A stretch of 64,000 bases of DNA, from assembly GCA_963682025.1 (NCBI GenBank), contig OY821518.1, positions 125,326,800-125,390,799 of the forward strand, written 5' to 3'. The notes under the pieces are model-generated. The model saw nothing but the letters and a program-made list of their open reading frames with translations, was not told the DNA's origin and did no database searches. A program made the translations under genes and the position numbers. This document shows, piece by piece, positions 42,396 to 54,479 of this stretch (position 1 is the first letter of the stretch; each line of letters opens with the position of its first letter). Source of the stretch: Cordilura impudica (taxonomy: Eukaryota > Arthropoda > Insecta > Diptera > Scathophagidae).

Positions 42396-45300
42396 ATATT
42401 TTAAATGATAATTTCCTACAATTCTGAAACTTTAATTCATTTTAATGGGATTAAAAGAAGCCAGCGTTAAACGTTTAATAATCAAACTTTGTTTCGTAAT
42501 ATTTCCGGAAATCTTTTTGTACATTTTATACTCATATGCAACGTAAATATCAATTAAAAAATTTTTGTTTGAACAAATTAAGATTGTATTCATTTAAAAG
42601 ACAACGAACGATGAAGGCGGGCAAATTCAAATATCTATTTCTACTATTTCGTTACGAAAAGAGTTGATACAAAATACACTTTTGCAGTTTTGGGCAAAAC
42701 TCATACATTTCTAGGTATATTTTCAAAATTATTCATCACTCTTAATCCACAGCACCTATTCTCCAGAAAATGGATAATTTTCTACAATTTTGGATCTTTT
42801 TCAAATATATTTATAGAAGATGTACCAGTAATTTTAGAAACAAACATTTTAAGTACGAGTACAATGAATTTCCTAAAACTTAATATCTCTAAAGTTTCAA
42901 AATATACTAAGTGTATAGCACAATACATAAAAGTGTAATAATTGAAATACACTTTTACAATTTTTGCTACTTAGATTTTTAAGTATCTGCTCCCGTATGA
43001 GATAACTAATACTTAAATCAGTGACAGTCCAAAACTTTCAGCCTCCATATCAGAATATGTGCCACAATGATACTACGACCACAATATTATATTGAAATCA
43101 GAAGTTTTATACTTTACAAAAGAAATAAGAGAGAATATAAAAAACAGATAACATTTATTTTTATTTTTACTCTGTATGAATTTACTTTTTCCTTCATCCA
43201 ATATTATCACTTTAGCTTTGAGCAAAACCAAGATATTCTCTTGAAAAGGAAACATACTATAAATAGCTAAACTAAAACTGATGATGAAAAAGATGAATGT
43301 TTTTATTATCATCAAAAAACAACGATCAAAAGTTCTTTTCATACTCTAAACTAACACTCCTCCACTAACACCATCTCTTTTTGTTGTTGTTGTTGTTGTT
43401 GGTGTTTAAAGTCAGTTTGTTGAAAACATAAGAAAAAAAAAAACTTTATAAACTTCAATTTTATTAGTTTGTTGCTGTACTAAACTGATCATAACACATT
43501 ATTATGCCCTTTAGACTTTGATGCTTCGAAGAGCAAAATACACAAAGTGTATTTTTATTTATGTTATGGCCCAAACTGATTGATACTGACTGACATCATC
43601 TTTGTTTAACTCAACGAGCCGTGAAAGTGTTATAATGCAACCGTTGTTTAGAGATTTCTCATGTATTCGTTTGTGGTTTATGATGATGATGATGATGATG
43701 AAGATCAGAAATGTTCTATGGTGGGTTGTTTAATATATTGTTAATGTTTGATTTATATTTTATTTGTTACAAAAAATATTGGACTATAGGGACTAAAAAT
43801 ATGTATAGGGGAGAAAATTTTAGAAAAAATAAAACGCAATTAAATTGCTTTAATTTGATTAGTAAAGAAATTTTACTAATAAAGTAATTTTTACAAATGT
43901 TTTTAGAAACGATTTGGAAAAACTAGAAAAGTTAACACACTTAATTGGTATTTTTCTTTAATTTTTTATAACGAAATTTCGAATACCTTCCCATCTACCT
44001 AAAATTGTATATCCTTATTTAAATTAGTTGGAGAAATTGATAAAATATAAACATTTTTGACGGTTTGTTAAATAAAATAAAACTTAAAATCTATATTCCA
44101 AGTTACTCGCGTTTTTTGGATAAACTAATTAGCGAGACTGATAAAGTAATTCCTTGATTATTTTTAATGGTGTTTGTGAAATTTACGGCAAAGGTCTGAA
44201 TAGTTCAATTGAGTGAGCGCTCATTTTACTTCAGTAGAGTTTACTGAACTGGTTCACTCCTCTAGTTCAATAGCTCTTGAAACAACTGACATTAAAATAG
44301 TAATATATGTCAGAAAATATTTTTAGTTTTATTTAGTTTGGCAACATTAATATAGAGTAAAACGTGTAATATCCGGCAACCTTAAACACAGCTGTAGAAG
44401 TTAAACAACTAAAATTAAACTAATGAACGAACTGAAAAAATTAACGAAAAGACCGAAAGAACTAAAATGCAAAAAACTTCGAGATCGAAAGATCTAAAAG
44501 ATTAAAAGGCAAAAAGAACAAAGGAATACGTACTTGTTGACGTACAGCCCAATTCCCTTTTCCCCTATTATGAATAAAATTCCTTCGGGAAAAAAATTCG
44601 ATGGGAAAAATGTAGTTATTATCAATGCACTTGAATTTGGTTTTGTCCTTCAAAAAATTTCACTTGCAAACCAGACGGGAGTTTATACAAAATGTAAGAA
44701 GTATTTTGATAAAACAAAATTTAAATATAAAAAATAATATTTAATTGTTCTTGTGAAGACCACAAATAAAGCCCAACTTCCATAGATTCAGCCCGCAATT
44801 GACTTCTAGCAATCCTTTAGCTATTTCGTTGTTGTTATTCTACACCAATTTCCTCAACAAGTGTTCGCATCATAGCTATGCCATTCATGGTTTTATTTAA
44901 TTTTTCTTTCAAATAAATTTATTTTCGTTTATTAATAAGCAAAACAACTGGCTTCGAAATTCGATGATGCCACTTATTCACTTTTTTGTTCACGTGAAAT
45001 TTGTAATAGGAGGATTTTTTTCTCGAGAAAAGTATTTTCCGTGAGAAAAAATTCCTTGAGAATATTATTGGGCTGATAGTTCAGTAGAAAGAATAGTTCA
45101 ATGAACTTGTTAGTTCCACCTCGGTTTGAGTATTGATAATGTAAACAAAATATTGGAAAAATATGCATGCGTTTCCGGTTATATGACATAACTTCTCGTT
45201 TAATTTAGTTTTTGCTAATTAAATAGCTCGCCCTAACCTCCATTGCAAAGGTAATGGTTGTGTAGGGTGGCTATATGCATTAAATCGTGCTAATTGGAGA

Positions 45301-46010
45301 TGGATGTATAGTTTCTTTTAACTGACCAAATATTTCTTCATTGCGGCCATATAGGTCGGATGGAGTAACAAAATAATAACCAACAAAAAAGCTCTCTCAA
45401 CTTTTTTATTAAAATATTGCCATATTTGGAAAACATAGAGAATAAATTTATAATAATAAATAATTAAAATAGGGATGCCAAACGCAAAAAACCAAATGTC
45501 CCAAACATTTTAAATAAAATAATTTGTTAACTTTATATTCTGAAAAACTTCAAATTTTCATCCAAAAAAAATTGTGAAAATTTATATATAAATAACATTC
45601 TCATCAAATTGCGTTTATTTATGTAACAATTTTTATGTTCGCAATTCTTAAATATCATTTGAGGTTTTCTAAAATTCATTGAATTTAAATTAATGTTTTC
45701 TGTAGTCCGATTCTGTAAATTTCAACGATCCGATAATCGCAAAATTTGTCGACAGCTACTGTTGTTTGCACTAAGGATTAAGTGATTCACTAAGTACATA
45801 CATCTTAACGACAGTCGACAAATCTATTTTTCTATTTATTTAAATTGTAAACGAGTGGCATCTCTGTCAAAATAAGCGAAAAACACAAAGAGGAATAGAA
45901 AAAAACAAATTACTTCGTGTTTGACAGGATGATTTTATGTTTATGTTTAATATCTTCATTACTAATATTTCTGTGTATTTATTTGGAAATGAAATAATGA
46001 ATTGAATATG
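42396..46010. other. Unassigned AT-rich stretch
   Basis: Longest part of the window without a recognised element. It contains (TTG)n at about 43381-43400 and (GAT)n at 43681-43700. TGAGCGCTCA at about 44214 is a short palindrome. Open frames of 60-90 codons show no known motif and occur in AT-rich sequence, so I do not call genes. Confidence 0.5.
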
Positions 46011-46014
46011 CTAT

Positions 46015-48428
46015 TTAATTTTTTTATTTATGTAAAAAAGTTTTTTAATAAAATCAAAATATTTTCACTAGTTTATGATTTTTATTTATGTATGACGACA
46101 TTTCAACCTAAAAATTTAAGTTTTTATCGATTGAATAAACAACACAAAAATGGTTGTCGTTTAGATAACAACAACAGCTGACTTTAACAATAGCGAATAT
46201 CGTTTAAAATTTTTACTAATAATTTTGTAATTTTCTTTTTTTTAACGATTCGACTATCGTTAAAATAAGTTACTTAATCGCTGTACTGAAAAGTTATTAA
46301 TTTCTCATGAATGGCAATATTTTTTTTAAATGTAAACATTTTTTAAATGTAAACATATTTGGTGTTTTTTTTTGGAATTTCAATTTGTGTTTAACGAATA
46401 AAATTTATATATTAAAGATGCAATTCATGTCTTCTAAATCGTGAACCTGCTTATTGTAATTTGTTCTGTTTTTTCTTACTACACGAGCCACAACACGACT
46501 TAAAATATAACTAAACTCGAACCTGTTTATTGTACATGTTTTGTTTTTTTTTTCAGTACACGTACCAGAACATGAACTTCAAATAAAGCAACACTTAAAA
46601 ATGTGTGCTTTATGTGTGATTGAAACAAAAAGTACGTGATACAAAAATGTTCGTGTAAATAACGAAATATTAAAACGAACACAGTTATGGTTGTGTTGGG
46701 CACCGTAGAAAATTTAGAAACGCACATAATTGATATGAAAATAAAGATATGTGTTGGCTGCTTTTGAACAGAACATTGTGTGTTTCATGTGTGCATTTTC
46801 TGAACCTTGGTTAAAATAGAAATAACTATTGCAAAGCTAAGTAGAACAAACAAAAATTGTGGCGCCATCTACTGTGGCAAAATGAAGTGACACTCTGTTA
46901 ATGCAAAAGAAATGTATTTTCCCCACAACAAAATATTGCAGAAATTTATGTAAATAAAATAATATACCGATTTATTTCTAACATGCAGTTATTATGGATA
47001 TACATATATAGAATATATATAGAATATATGTATATTATTTGTATTATTTAATATGTGTATGTATGTATATGTAAATATTACATACAAAAAATACAACATA
47101 AAACGTTATTTTTGTGTTTTTCTCTTTAAATAAATTAATACATAAATTTTTTTTTTGCTAAATTTACATTGTTTTTTTTTATTAAAAACTAGATACATAT
47201 TTTAGCATTATTTGCTTTAGATGCTGGTGAATTTTTACTCCCTTTATATTAACTCGTAGTGTCTGCTTGTCGAAAAAATTTTGGATAGATTTGAACCCGT
47301 TTCCCGTGACCAAATCGATCTGAAACTTTGCAGGCAGGCTCGTGGCGATGACAGAAATGATCTAGTAAATTTTTTTTAGTGATGCCAAAACAATGGAAAC
47401 TTTTATATTTATATATACATATATAGAATATATGTATATTATTTGTATTTAATATGTGTATGGATGTATATGTAAATATTACACACAAAAAATACAACAT
47501 CAAACGTAATTTTTGTATTTTTCTCTTTAAATAAATAAAATAAAATAAAATTTTTTTTTGCTAAATTTACATTGTTTTTTTTTTGTAACAACTACGTATT
47601 TTAGCATTATTTGCTTTAGGTGATGGTGAATTTTTACACCCTTTACATATATTAACTCGTAGTGTCTGCTTGTCTAAAAAATTTTGGATCGATTTTAACT
47701 CCTTTCCCGTGACCCAATCGATCTGAAACTTTGCAGGCAGGCTCGTGGCAATGACAGAAATGATCTAGTAAATTTTTTTAGTGATGCCGAAACAGTGGAA
47801 ACTTTAAAATTTAAACAAAAAAATGTACAAAGGGTTAGTTGTTATTATATTATTACCACAACGGCCACAAAACCAACAAGTCCAGCTATGACAGCAATAC
47901 AACATTTAGAAGAACAACAAGAACAATATAGAAACATCATATTTTTCATTTTTTTTTACTTTTTCAGAGATTTCCCTGGACGTGTTCCACCGATTTTAAT
48001 GATTTTTGAAACAGAAATCTTCCCATGAATTTGGTGAATTATTCTCAGTAAAAGTGATCACCTTAGCTATTCTATTGAAGGCGTGATCGTGACAAGAACA
48101 ACATAGAAAATTATATTTTTTCAAGACTTTTTTTAGTTCTTCATTCAAATCTCGGGCCCTAATCGACCGCTTTGGACGATTTTAAACAGCAAACTTTTCA
48201 GGATGCCAGTGAATCATTTTTTATGTCAACGAGCACCCTACCTGCCCGATTGATGCCGTCATCGTGATTTCCACAGAAGGACAGACGGACATCGCTATAT
48301 CAACTCTGGTTGTTATAAGGATCACAAATATATATATTTTATGGGGTCCAAAATTTTTTTTCTAATTATTACAAACGGAATGACAAACTTATATATACCC
48401 TCTGCACACTGGAGTGGAGGGTATAAAA
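46015..48428 (+). mobile_element. Family D large element, direct copy with 3' end
   Basis: Opposite-strand counterpart of 25141-27367. It ends with CTCTGCACACTGGAGTGGAG then GGTATAAAA. The GGAC/GACAGACGG core lies near 48277-48292. It contains a ~402-bp direct duplication (below) and a non-shared block (46435-46815). Confidence 0.7.
46998..47806. repeat. ~402-bp tandem duplication within family D
   Basis: Blocks such as GTAAATATTACATACAAAAA (47071) and GTAAATATTACACACAAAAA (47472), and CTCGTAGTGTCTGCTTGTC (47253 and 47656), recur with a period of 401-403 bp. The opposite-strand copy has only one unit. Confidence 0.75.
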
Positions 48429-49019
48429 AAATTCATTGAAAACCCTGTATTATAAAGAAATTATTTAGCAGAGTATATTGTAAGGGCCTCTTATTTTCCA
48501 AATAACTTACCACGAATATCTCATGGAGGCGGCACCCTCAGATTGCGCTAAAACTTTGTTATGTTATAGACCATTAAAAAATAAAAAACCCGTGTTACTA
48601 TTCAGCTAACCAATCTCATATTAAGGGGCTAAAAATGTACTTGTTAATTAATAAAACCCTAAAATTTTACTCGTAGTTAATTGCACACCATGTTAAGGCA
48701 TTTGTATTGCTCTTTTTAGCGCTTTATAACAGTGCACTGTGGGCCAATGACAGGCTTTTGAGACAAAAAGTATATTTTTCATTTAAAAAAAATAATGACG
48801 GAATTTTATATTTAATATTTTGAAACACTCAAATATTAAAAATTAAAGTCAGGTGGCAACTTATGACGACATGCCGAGCTGTCAAAGTTGTCATGTTTTG
48901 CTTTGCTACATTTTCTGACATTCAATCAGAAAATGTTTATAGGAGACTACACCACTGGACCGATCGTCTTGAAATTTTTACAGTAGGTAACTGCCTATCC
49001 GGAAGGAAAAACAGGCTAT

Positions 49020-49718
49020 ATATTTTTTTTCAAGTGGGCGTGGCACCTCCCATACAAAGTGAATTTTTACATCTAATTTTAACATATAATATCTGGAGTA
49101 CTACGATAATAAGAGTTCGGAAACTATATACATATACATATTTATATAATTTGAAGGCTTGCGGAAAAATGGGCGTGATCGGACCAATGGGCGTGGTACC
49201 CACCATACAAAGTATATATTAAATGCCATATATCTAGAGCACTGTAATAGATACAGTTTTGAGACTTTGTGTGAGTTCATAAGTTATCAACCTTAGTACT
49301 CGAAAAAAAAGTGGGCGGAATCCGATCAGTGGGCATGGTACCTCAAATACAAAGTTAATATATAATGTCGTATATACGAAGTACTGTAAAGGTGAAAGCC
49401 TTGGAACTTTGTCTGAGTTCATGAGTTATTAATATGAGTCGTTCCATAAAAAAATGGGCAAGATTCAACCAGTGGGCGTAGTACCCCCCATACAAAGTAG
49501 GTATTTAATAAAGCATAACTGGAGTACTATAATAATGAAAGCCTAGGGACTTTGTTTAAGTTCACAAGTTATTAATATGAGTAGTTGCCCAAAAAAGGGC
49601 GAAATGAGACTAACGGGCGTGGCACCTCCTATACAAAACAATAGTTTTCTACAAAACGTATTGCCTGCTTTTTATTTCGTTACGAGGGGTGTAGCGAAGC
49701 GCATCGGGTTACAGCTAG
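49020..49718 (+). mobile_element. Helitron family C: minisatellite array and 3' end
   Basis: Four to five ~150-bp units, each with AGTGGGCGTGGYACCTCCCA and CATACAAAGT, a GAGTACT block and a TGAGTTCATGAGTTATTAAT block. The array is followed by GTGTAGCGAAGCGCATCGGG, TTACAG and CTAG (49715-49718) before T, the Helitron 3' signature. The 5' end was not found. The bases 48429-49019 contain no recognised gene. Confidence 0.6.
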
Positions 49719-50199
49719 TAAGAAATATAATTATAAGAAATTAACTTGAATTTTTTTTTTTTTTTTAAATATGAAAATAAAATTTAAACAAAAACAAAAT
49801 TAAGACATGTACTCAATTGCATTTTTGACAATATTTTGGGGCGCTCCTATATTTTTTTCGCCCACTCTACTGTATATATAATAAGTTATTTTTTGCTTTC
49901 ACCTTTAATAGAAGGCTTCAAATCCAGCACAACCATTTGGATGACTTTGGTCTCAGTCAAAAGATCAGTCATCATCAACATTAACATAGTCTTGAACTGC
50001 CTCAGTCAGTCTAAAATTGGAGAAGTTCAATACAGACAGAATTCGTATAAACGGTGATCGTTATAAATACTCTCGACTGTATTAAGACACGATTTAAGGC
50101 TTTAACAAGCTTTTATTATTTTTAAAATTAAGTATGTTTCTCGAATCAGAGCTTAAAATTTAAATTGCTGGTTTATAACGAACAACTCAATTCAAATTT
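49719..50199. other. Unassigned stretch
   Basis: No gene or repeat recognised. Confidence 0.4.
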
Positions 50200-50998
50200 A
50201 ACAAGTAAGAAAATTATAGTCGGTCTAGACCGACTATATGATACCCTATACCATGCGTCTAGATACCCTATCTCATTACCCCAACTAACTGGATATAGAA
50301 AATAAGCATAAACCAAATTTGAGTGGGATTTTTATTAATTTTTTCGGCTGCAGATATGAAAAAGTTCATATCGGATGCTATATCTATATGAGGACTATGC
50401 CCAAAAATGGACCGATCTTGACCATGTTTGGTAAACTCTTCTTGAATTAAATATATACAGACAAAATTTGAGAAGAATCAGTGCAATATTTTTGATTTTT
50501 GATAGATTTAAGTGAAGATCGGGATGCAGCTCTATATGGGGCCTATGACTAAGAGTTGTCTAATATGGATCATTTTTGGAATACTTATTAATGGATATAA
50601 TATATACATACAAACCCAATTTGACTAAGATTTGTATGATAATTTGGATCTTATGGCAATATATGTTGATTTCATAGGGGTCATTTGTATGGGGGCTAGG
50701 TCTGAACATGGACCGATTCTCATCAATTTCAATAGCGTTCATCCCATGGCCGATAAAAGATTAAATACAAAATTTCATCAAAATATATTCATATTTGCGA
50801 CCTGCACTTTGATTACAAGCTTTACATGGACACACAGACGGACGGACGGACGGACGGACATCGTTAAATCGAATCAGAAAGTGATTCTGATTCGATCGGT
50901 ATAATTAAAAATGGGTGTAGGTGAAATATTTTTGGTTGTTACAAACAGCAGCACAAAGTCATTATACCCATACCACATAGTGGTATAGGGTATAAAAA
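50200..50998 (+). mobile_element. Family A element, complete
   Basis: One of the best copies: 5' ACAAGTAAGAAAATTATAGT, intact palindrome, core with five GGAC-type units (about 50836-50860), 3' CACATAGTGGTATAGGGTAT. Flanks carry no obvious target duplication. Confidence 0.92.
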
Positions 50999-50999
50999 T

Positions 51000-52370
51000 C
51001 TCTAATCATATTAGCAACGTTACAAGTGCATAACAACCTCTCCTTAGTAAAGTCGAAATATTTTCTTTTTTAAAAACAAAAAAAAAACTTATAATGTATA
51101 TATATTTAATAATCGTGTTTTTAACAGAAACAGTTAATATGTAATGAAAAAATATAATGAAATCGTTTATTAAAAATCGTGATTAATTCACACCCTAATA
51201 AAATAAAAAAAATATATATACAGAAATAAATTCATAATTTTTATAATTCCAAATAAACTGATTTGAAATTAAATGTGCTGAGGTGAAACGAATATAAATA
51301 TTGTGTTAAAATAATTATACCTTAGGCTAAAAAATATTCAACACCTTTTAACAGTTAAACTTTTTTTTTTTGTTATAAATGCAGTAGGTACAACAATATC
51401 ATTAGACACTTTGCCACAATATCAACTTTGTAAATAAAGAAAAAAATAATGTGAAAATTTGTTAAAAATTCCAAATCACCAACACTTTCAAACACTACAT
51501 GAAGTTGCAAAAATTATAAAAACAATGTAAAATATATGAAAAGCAAACACAAGAAAAAAAAAAAAGAAAAAACTAATTGGAAGTACAATTATTTTTAAAC
51601 ATGAAACCTTAGAAAGAAACTGTAAGAGGCACAGCTTCAAACTCTATGGAGACAGTGGAAATATAAAAAAACCGTTAACTAGCAATGAATATAACAGAAG
51701 TAAATATTTTCAACACCCGATTTTTAACACTTCTTTATGAGCACTAAAAGTCTGAAGAAAAATGTTAGTTTAAATGTTAGATTAAGAATATATTAAAAAG
51801 AAAATGTTTTCCATTTAAGCTAAAGTTGATAAACAATCAGCAAAAAAAAGAAGTTCTACACTTAGCAAATCAAAATAAAGAGAAACACGGTGTTAAATGT
51901 ATACAAAGAAAATAATGTTTTGTTAAGCAAAAATTAAAGCTTGAGATCTATATTACAAATTTGCATCAGAAATTTTTTTGTAATGCTTATAAACAAAGAG
52001 AGAAATAACAACAACAAAATTATGTCAATATTCTCAGACACTTGTTTTTTACACAAAAATATCTCAAATCCAGTTCTAAGTTATTCAATATATCACACCT
52101 GTGTACAAATGACGTAGTTCTGAAAAAAATACTCCCTACTCCATACTCTATACACAATGTGAGTATATGTTTTGATAGCACTATATCACCGCTTTAAAAA
52201 AAAAAAAGAAAAAAAAATCGATAAGGGACTTTTCAAGATATCGCGATTTGAGAGATTGTTCGTAAAGACTTAATGAATTTTTTGCGATTTTTTGTGCCAT
52301 TATTTTTAAACTTTTTTTTATTTTTTTTTTTTTCGATAGCAAAAATTGGGGTTGAAATTACCTAAAAAGT
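51000..52370. other. Unassigned AT-rich stretch
   Basis: Extremely A-rich sequence without open frames of note or recognised repeats. Confidence 0.5.
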
Positions 52371-52372
52371 TC

Positions 52373-52402
52373 CTAGACCGACTATAATTTTCTTACTTGT
52401 TT
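52373..52402 (-). repeat. Family A 5' end remnant
   Basis: TAGACCGACTATAATTTTCT then TACTTGTTTT is the inverted first ~30 bp of family A. The rest of the element is absent. Confidence 0.6.
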
Positions 52403-52469
52403 TCAATTGTTTATTAAATTGTTTTTTTTTTTTAATTATAAACTGTTTTTTTTTTTTGTTAAACTTCTA

Positions 52470-52637
52470 TATATTTGACCTTCTCCGAGAAAAGGGACCT
52501 AATGTGTGAAAATTAATTTTGAGAAAAAAACGCATTTAAAGTCTCTACATCCTTCTAGGTACCAGCATCCACCGTTTTTGACACAACCCGTTTTTTAACA
52601 CACTAGGTCCCTTTTCTCGGAGAAGGTCACATATACA
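52470..52637. repeat. Foldback element with 26-bp perfect arms
   Basis: The arm at 52476-52501 (TGACCTTCTCCGAGAAAAGG then GACCTA) is exactly complementary to 52604-52629. Similarity extends a few bases on each side. The loop is about 100 bp. The family C array begins just after. No known class matched. Confidence 0.7.
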
Positions 52638-52649
52638 AAATTCTCGTCT

Positions 52650-53087
52650 CACGGTGTTTGTGTTCATACTATATATTGAGTACTATGACAACGAAAGCTT
52701 TGCAAATTTGCATTAGGTCACCTATTTATTAATGTTAGTAGCCATGCCCAAAAAGGGCGAGATCGGATAAGTGGGCGTGGTACCTCCCATACAAAGTAAT
52801 TGTTCAATATCATATATATCGAGTACTATGACAGAGACAGCTTTGCAAATTTGTCTGAGGTCATCCATAATTAATATGAGGTGACGGACACCAAAATTGG
52901 CGGGATCAGAGAAATGGGCGCGGCACCCCATAGAAACTTAATATTAAATTTCATATATCTGGAGTGCTGTAATAGTGAGAGCCTTGGTATATTGCGTGAG
53001 CCCATACGTTATTCATGTGATTAGTCGAACAAATAATGGGCGTGATCGAAGCAGTGGGCGAGGTATCACCCATACAAAGTTAATATA
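52650..53087 (+). mobile_element. Helitron family C array interrupted by a mariner
   Basis: About three ~150-bp units (AAGTGGGCGTGGTACCTCCC, GAGTACTATGACAGAGACAG, TTTGCAAATTTGTCTGAGG). The last unit is cut after CATACAAAGTTAATAT by the mariner at 53088. Nothing of the array is recognisable beyond it. Confidence 0.6.
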
Positions 53088-54369
53088 ATGGGTCCGCCAT
53101 CTAACGTTTTTTTTTCAACTAGTTCTTATTTCGTGAATGGTAACACTAAGCTCATGTCTGATTTGACAGATAATTAGTTTTATCCTTCCGCTGCACGAAT
53201 ATGGTTGTGTATACGCTTGAACAACGCTGGGAAATATTGCGACATTACTTTGAAAATCATGGTAATGTTGCAGAATGTGTGCGAAAATTGCGTATGGATT
53301 TTGAAAGAAGAGAAGCACCGTCAGCTCCGTATGTTCGCTATCTTGTCAAAAAAGTGAAAGAAACTGGCATCCTCATCGATAAACCAAAGCGTGAAAAGCC
53401 AAAAACAGTGCGTACACCCGAGAGTATTGCTGCTGTGGCAGAAAGTGTGCGTGAAGCGCCATCAACATCAATTCACCGTCGTTCTCAAGAATTGAACATT
53501 TCGGAGGCATCATTCAGACGAATTTTGCATAAAGACCTTGGTATGACGCCATACAAAGTCCAATTGGTTCAAGAGTTGAAGCCAACTGACCATCCAATGC
53601 GTTTTCGCTTCGCTAAGTGGGCCTGCGATCGACTTACAGAAGATGCCGATTGCCAAAAAAAATCATCTTTTCAGATGAAGCTCATTTTGGCGGGTATGTA
53701 AACAAGCAAAATTGTCGCATTTGGGCACAGAAAACCCGCACGCATACATTGAAAAGCCGATACACCCAAAACGAGTCACTGTTTGGTGCGGATTTTGGTC
53801 CAGAGGCATAATTGGGCCATTTTTCGTCGAAAATGAGCAAGGAGTGGCCGTTACAGTCAATGGCGCTCGTTATCGCGCCATGTTGAACGAATTTTTGTTC
53901 ACAAAAATTGAAGAGGAGGATATTGACAACATTTCGTTTCAACAGGACGGCGCTACGTGCCACACAGCCGAAGCTACACTCGATGTTTTGCGTCCTGTTT
54001 TTGAAGATCGCATTATCAGCCGCAGAGCTGATGTCGTTTGGCCACCTTGGAGCTGCGATTTGACACCGTTGGACTATTATTTGTGGGGTGCCCTCAAAAA
54101 TAAGTGTTACGCCAACAAGCCAGAGACAATTGACGCTATAAAGGACAATATTCGTGAAGCCATTGGTGAAATACAGCTGCACACAATCGATAATGTGCTT
54201 AAAAATTGGACCGATCGTGTAGGCTACTGCATGGCCAGCCGAGGCAGCCATTTGAATGAAATTATTTTCCATTATTAACCGGAAGGTTAAAAAAAGAAAT
54301 TTGAGATAATATTCAGTAGTTTTTTTTATGGCATTTTCAAAAAAAAAAAAAGTTATTTGGCGGACCCTT
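53088..54369 (+). mobile_element. DD41D mariner element, nearly intact
   Basis: The ends ATGGGTCCGCCATCTAAC and, read from the right, AAGGGTCCGCCAAATAAC are inverted repeats. TA flanks both (53086-53087, 54370-54371). Length 1282 bp. The transposase fills most of the interior and shows DD41D spacing, known from the rosa-type mariners of flies. It inserted in a Helitron array unit. Confidence 0.9.
53201..54278 (+). pseudogene. DD41D mariner transposase with two single-base frameshifts
   Basis: Encodes a ~358-residue transposase. Start MVVYTLEQRWEILRHYFENH (53201) opens the paired helix-turn-helix region; PKREKPKTVRTPESI is the GRPR-like linker; RRSQELNISEASFRRILHKD follows. Catalytic blocks: FSDEAHFGG (first Asp, about 53670), SFQQDGATCHTAEATLD (second Asp, about 53948) and LTPLDYYLWG (third Asp, about 54074), with 41 residues between the last two. 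It ends SRGSHLNEIIFHY before TAA at 54276-54278. Breaks: one indel in an A8 run near 53656-53663, and one missing G near 53725 (CRIW then TENPHA). No internal stop otherwise, so this is the youngest transposon gene here. Confidence 0.93.
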
Positions 54370-54479
54370 TATAAAATTATTATATTTTTTTTATTTATTA
54401 TTAATTTAATAATAAAAATAAAACACCTAATATACGTTATTAAACTCCAGCAAGCTTAATAAACTATCCTAAAAAAAAA

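Noticed and set aside
42690..43342. Open frames of 82-89 codons in the unassigned 42-46 kb stretch.
   Set aside because: Low-complexity, AT-driven composition, overlapping frames on both strands, no splice or domain evidence.
47249..47503. 84-codon minus-strand frame in family D.
   Set aside because: Spans the internal duplication and is not kept in the opposite-strand copy.
53682..54272. 196-codon minus-strand frame in the DD41D mariner.
   Set aside because: Antisense to the catalytic domain; no motif of its own.
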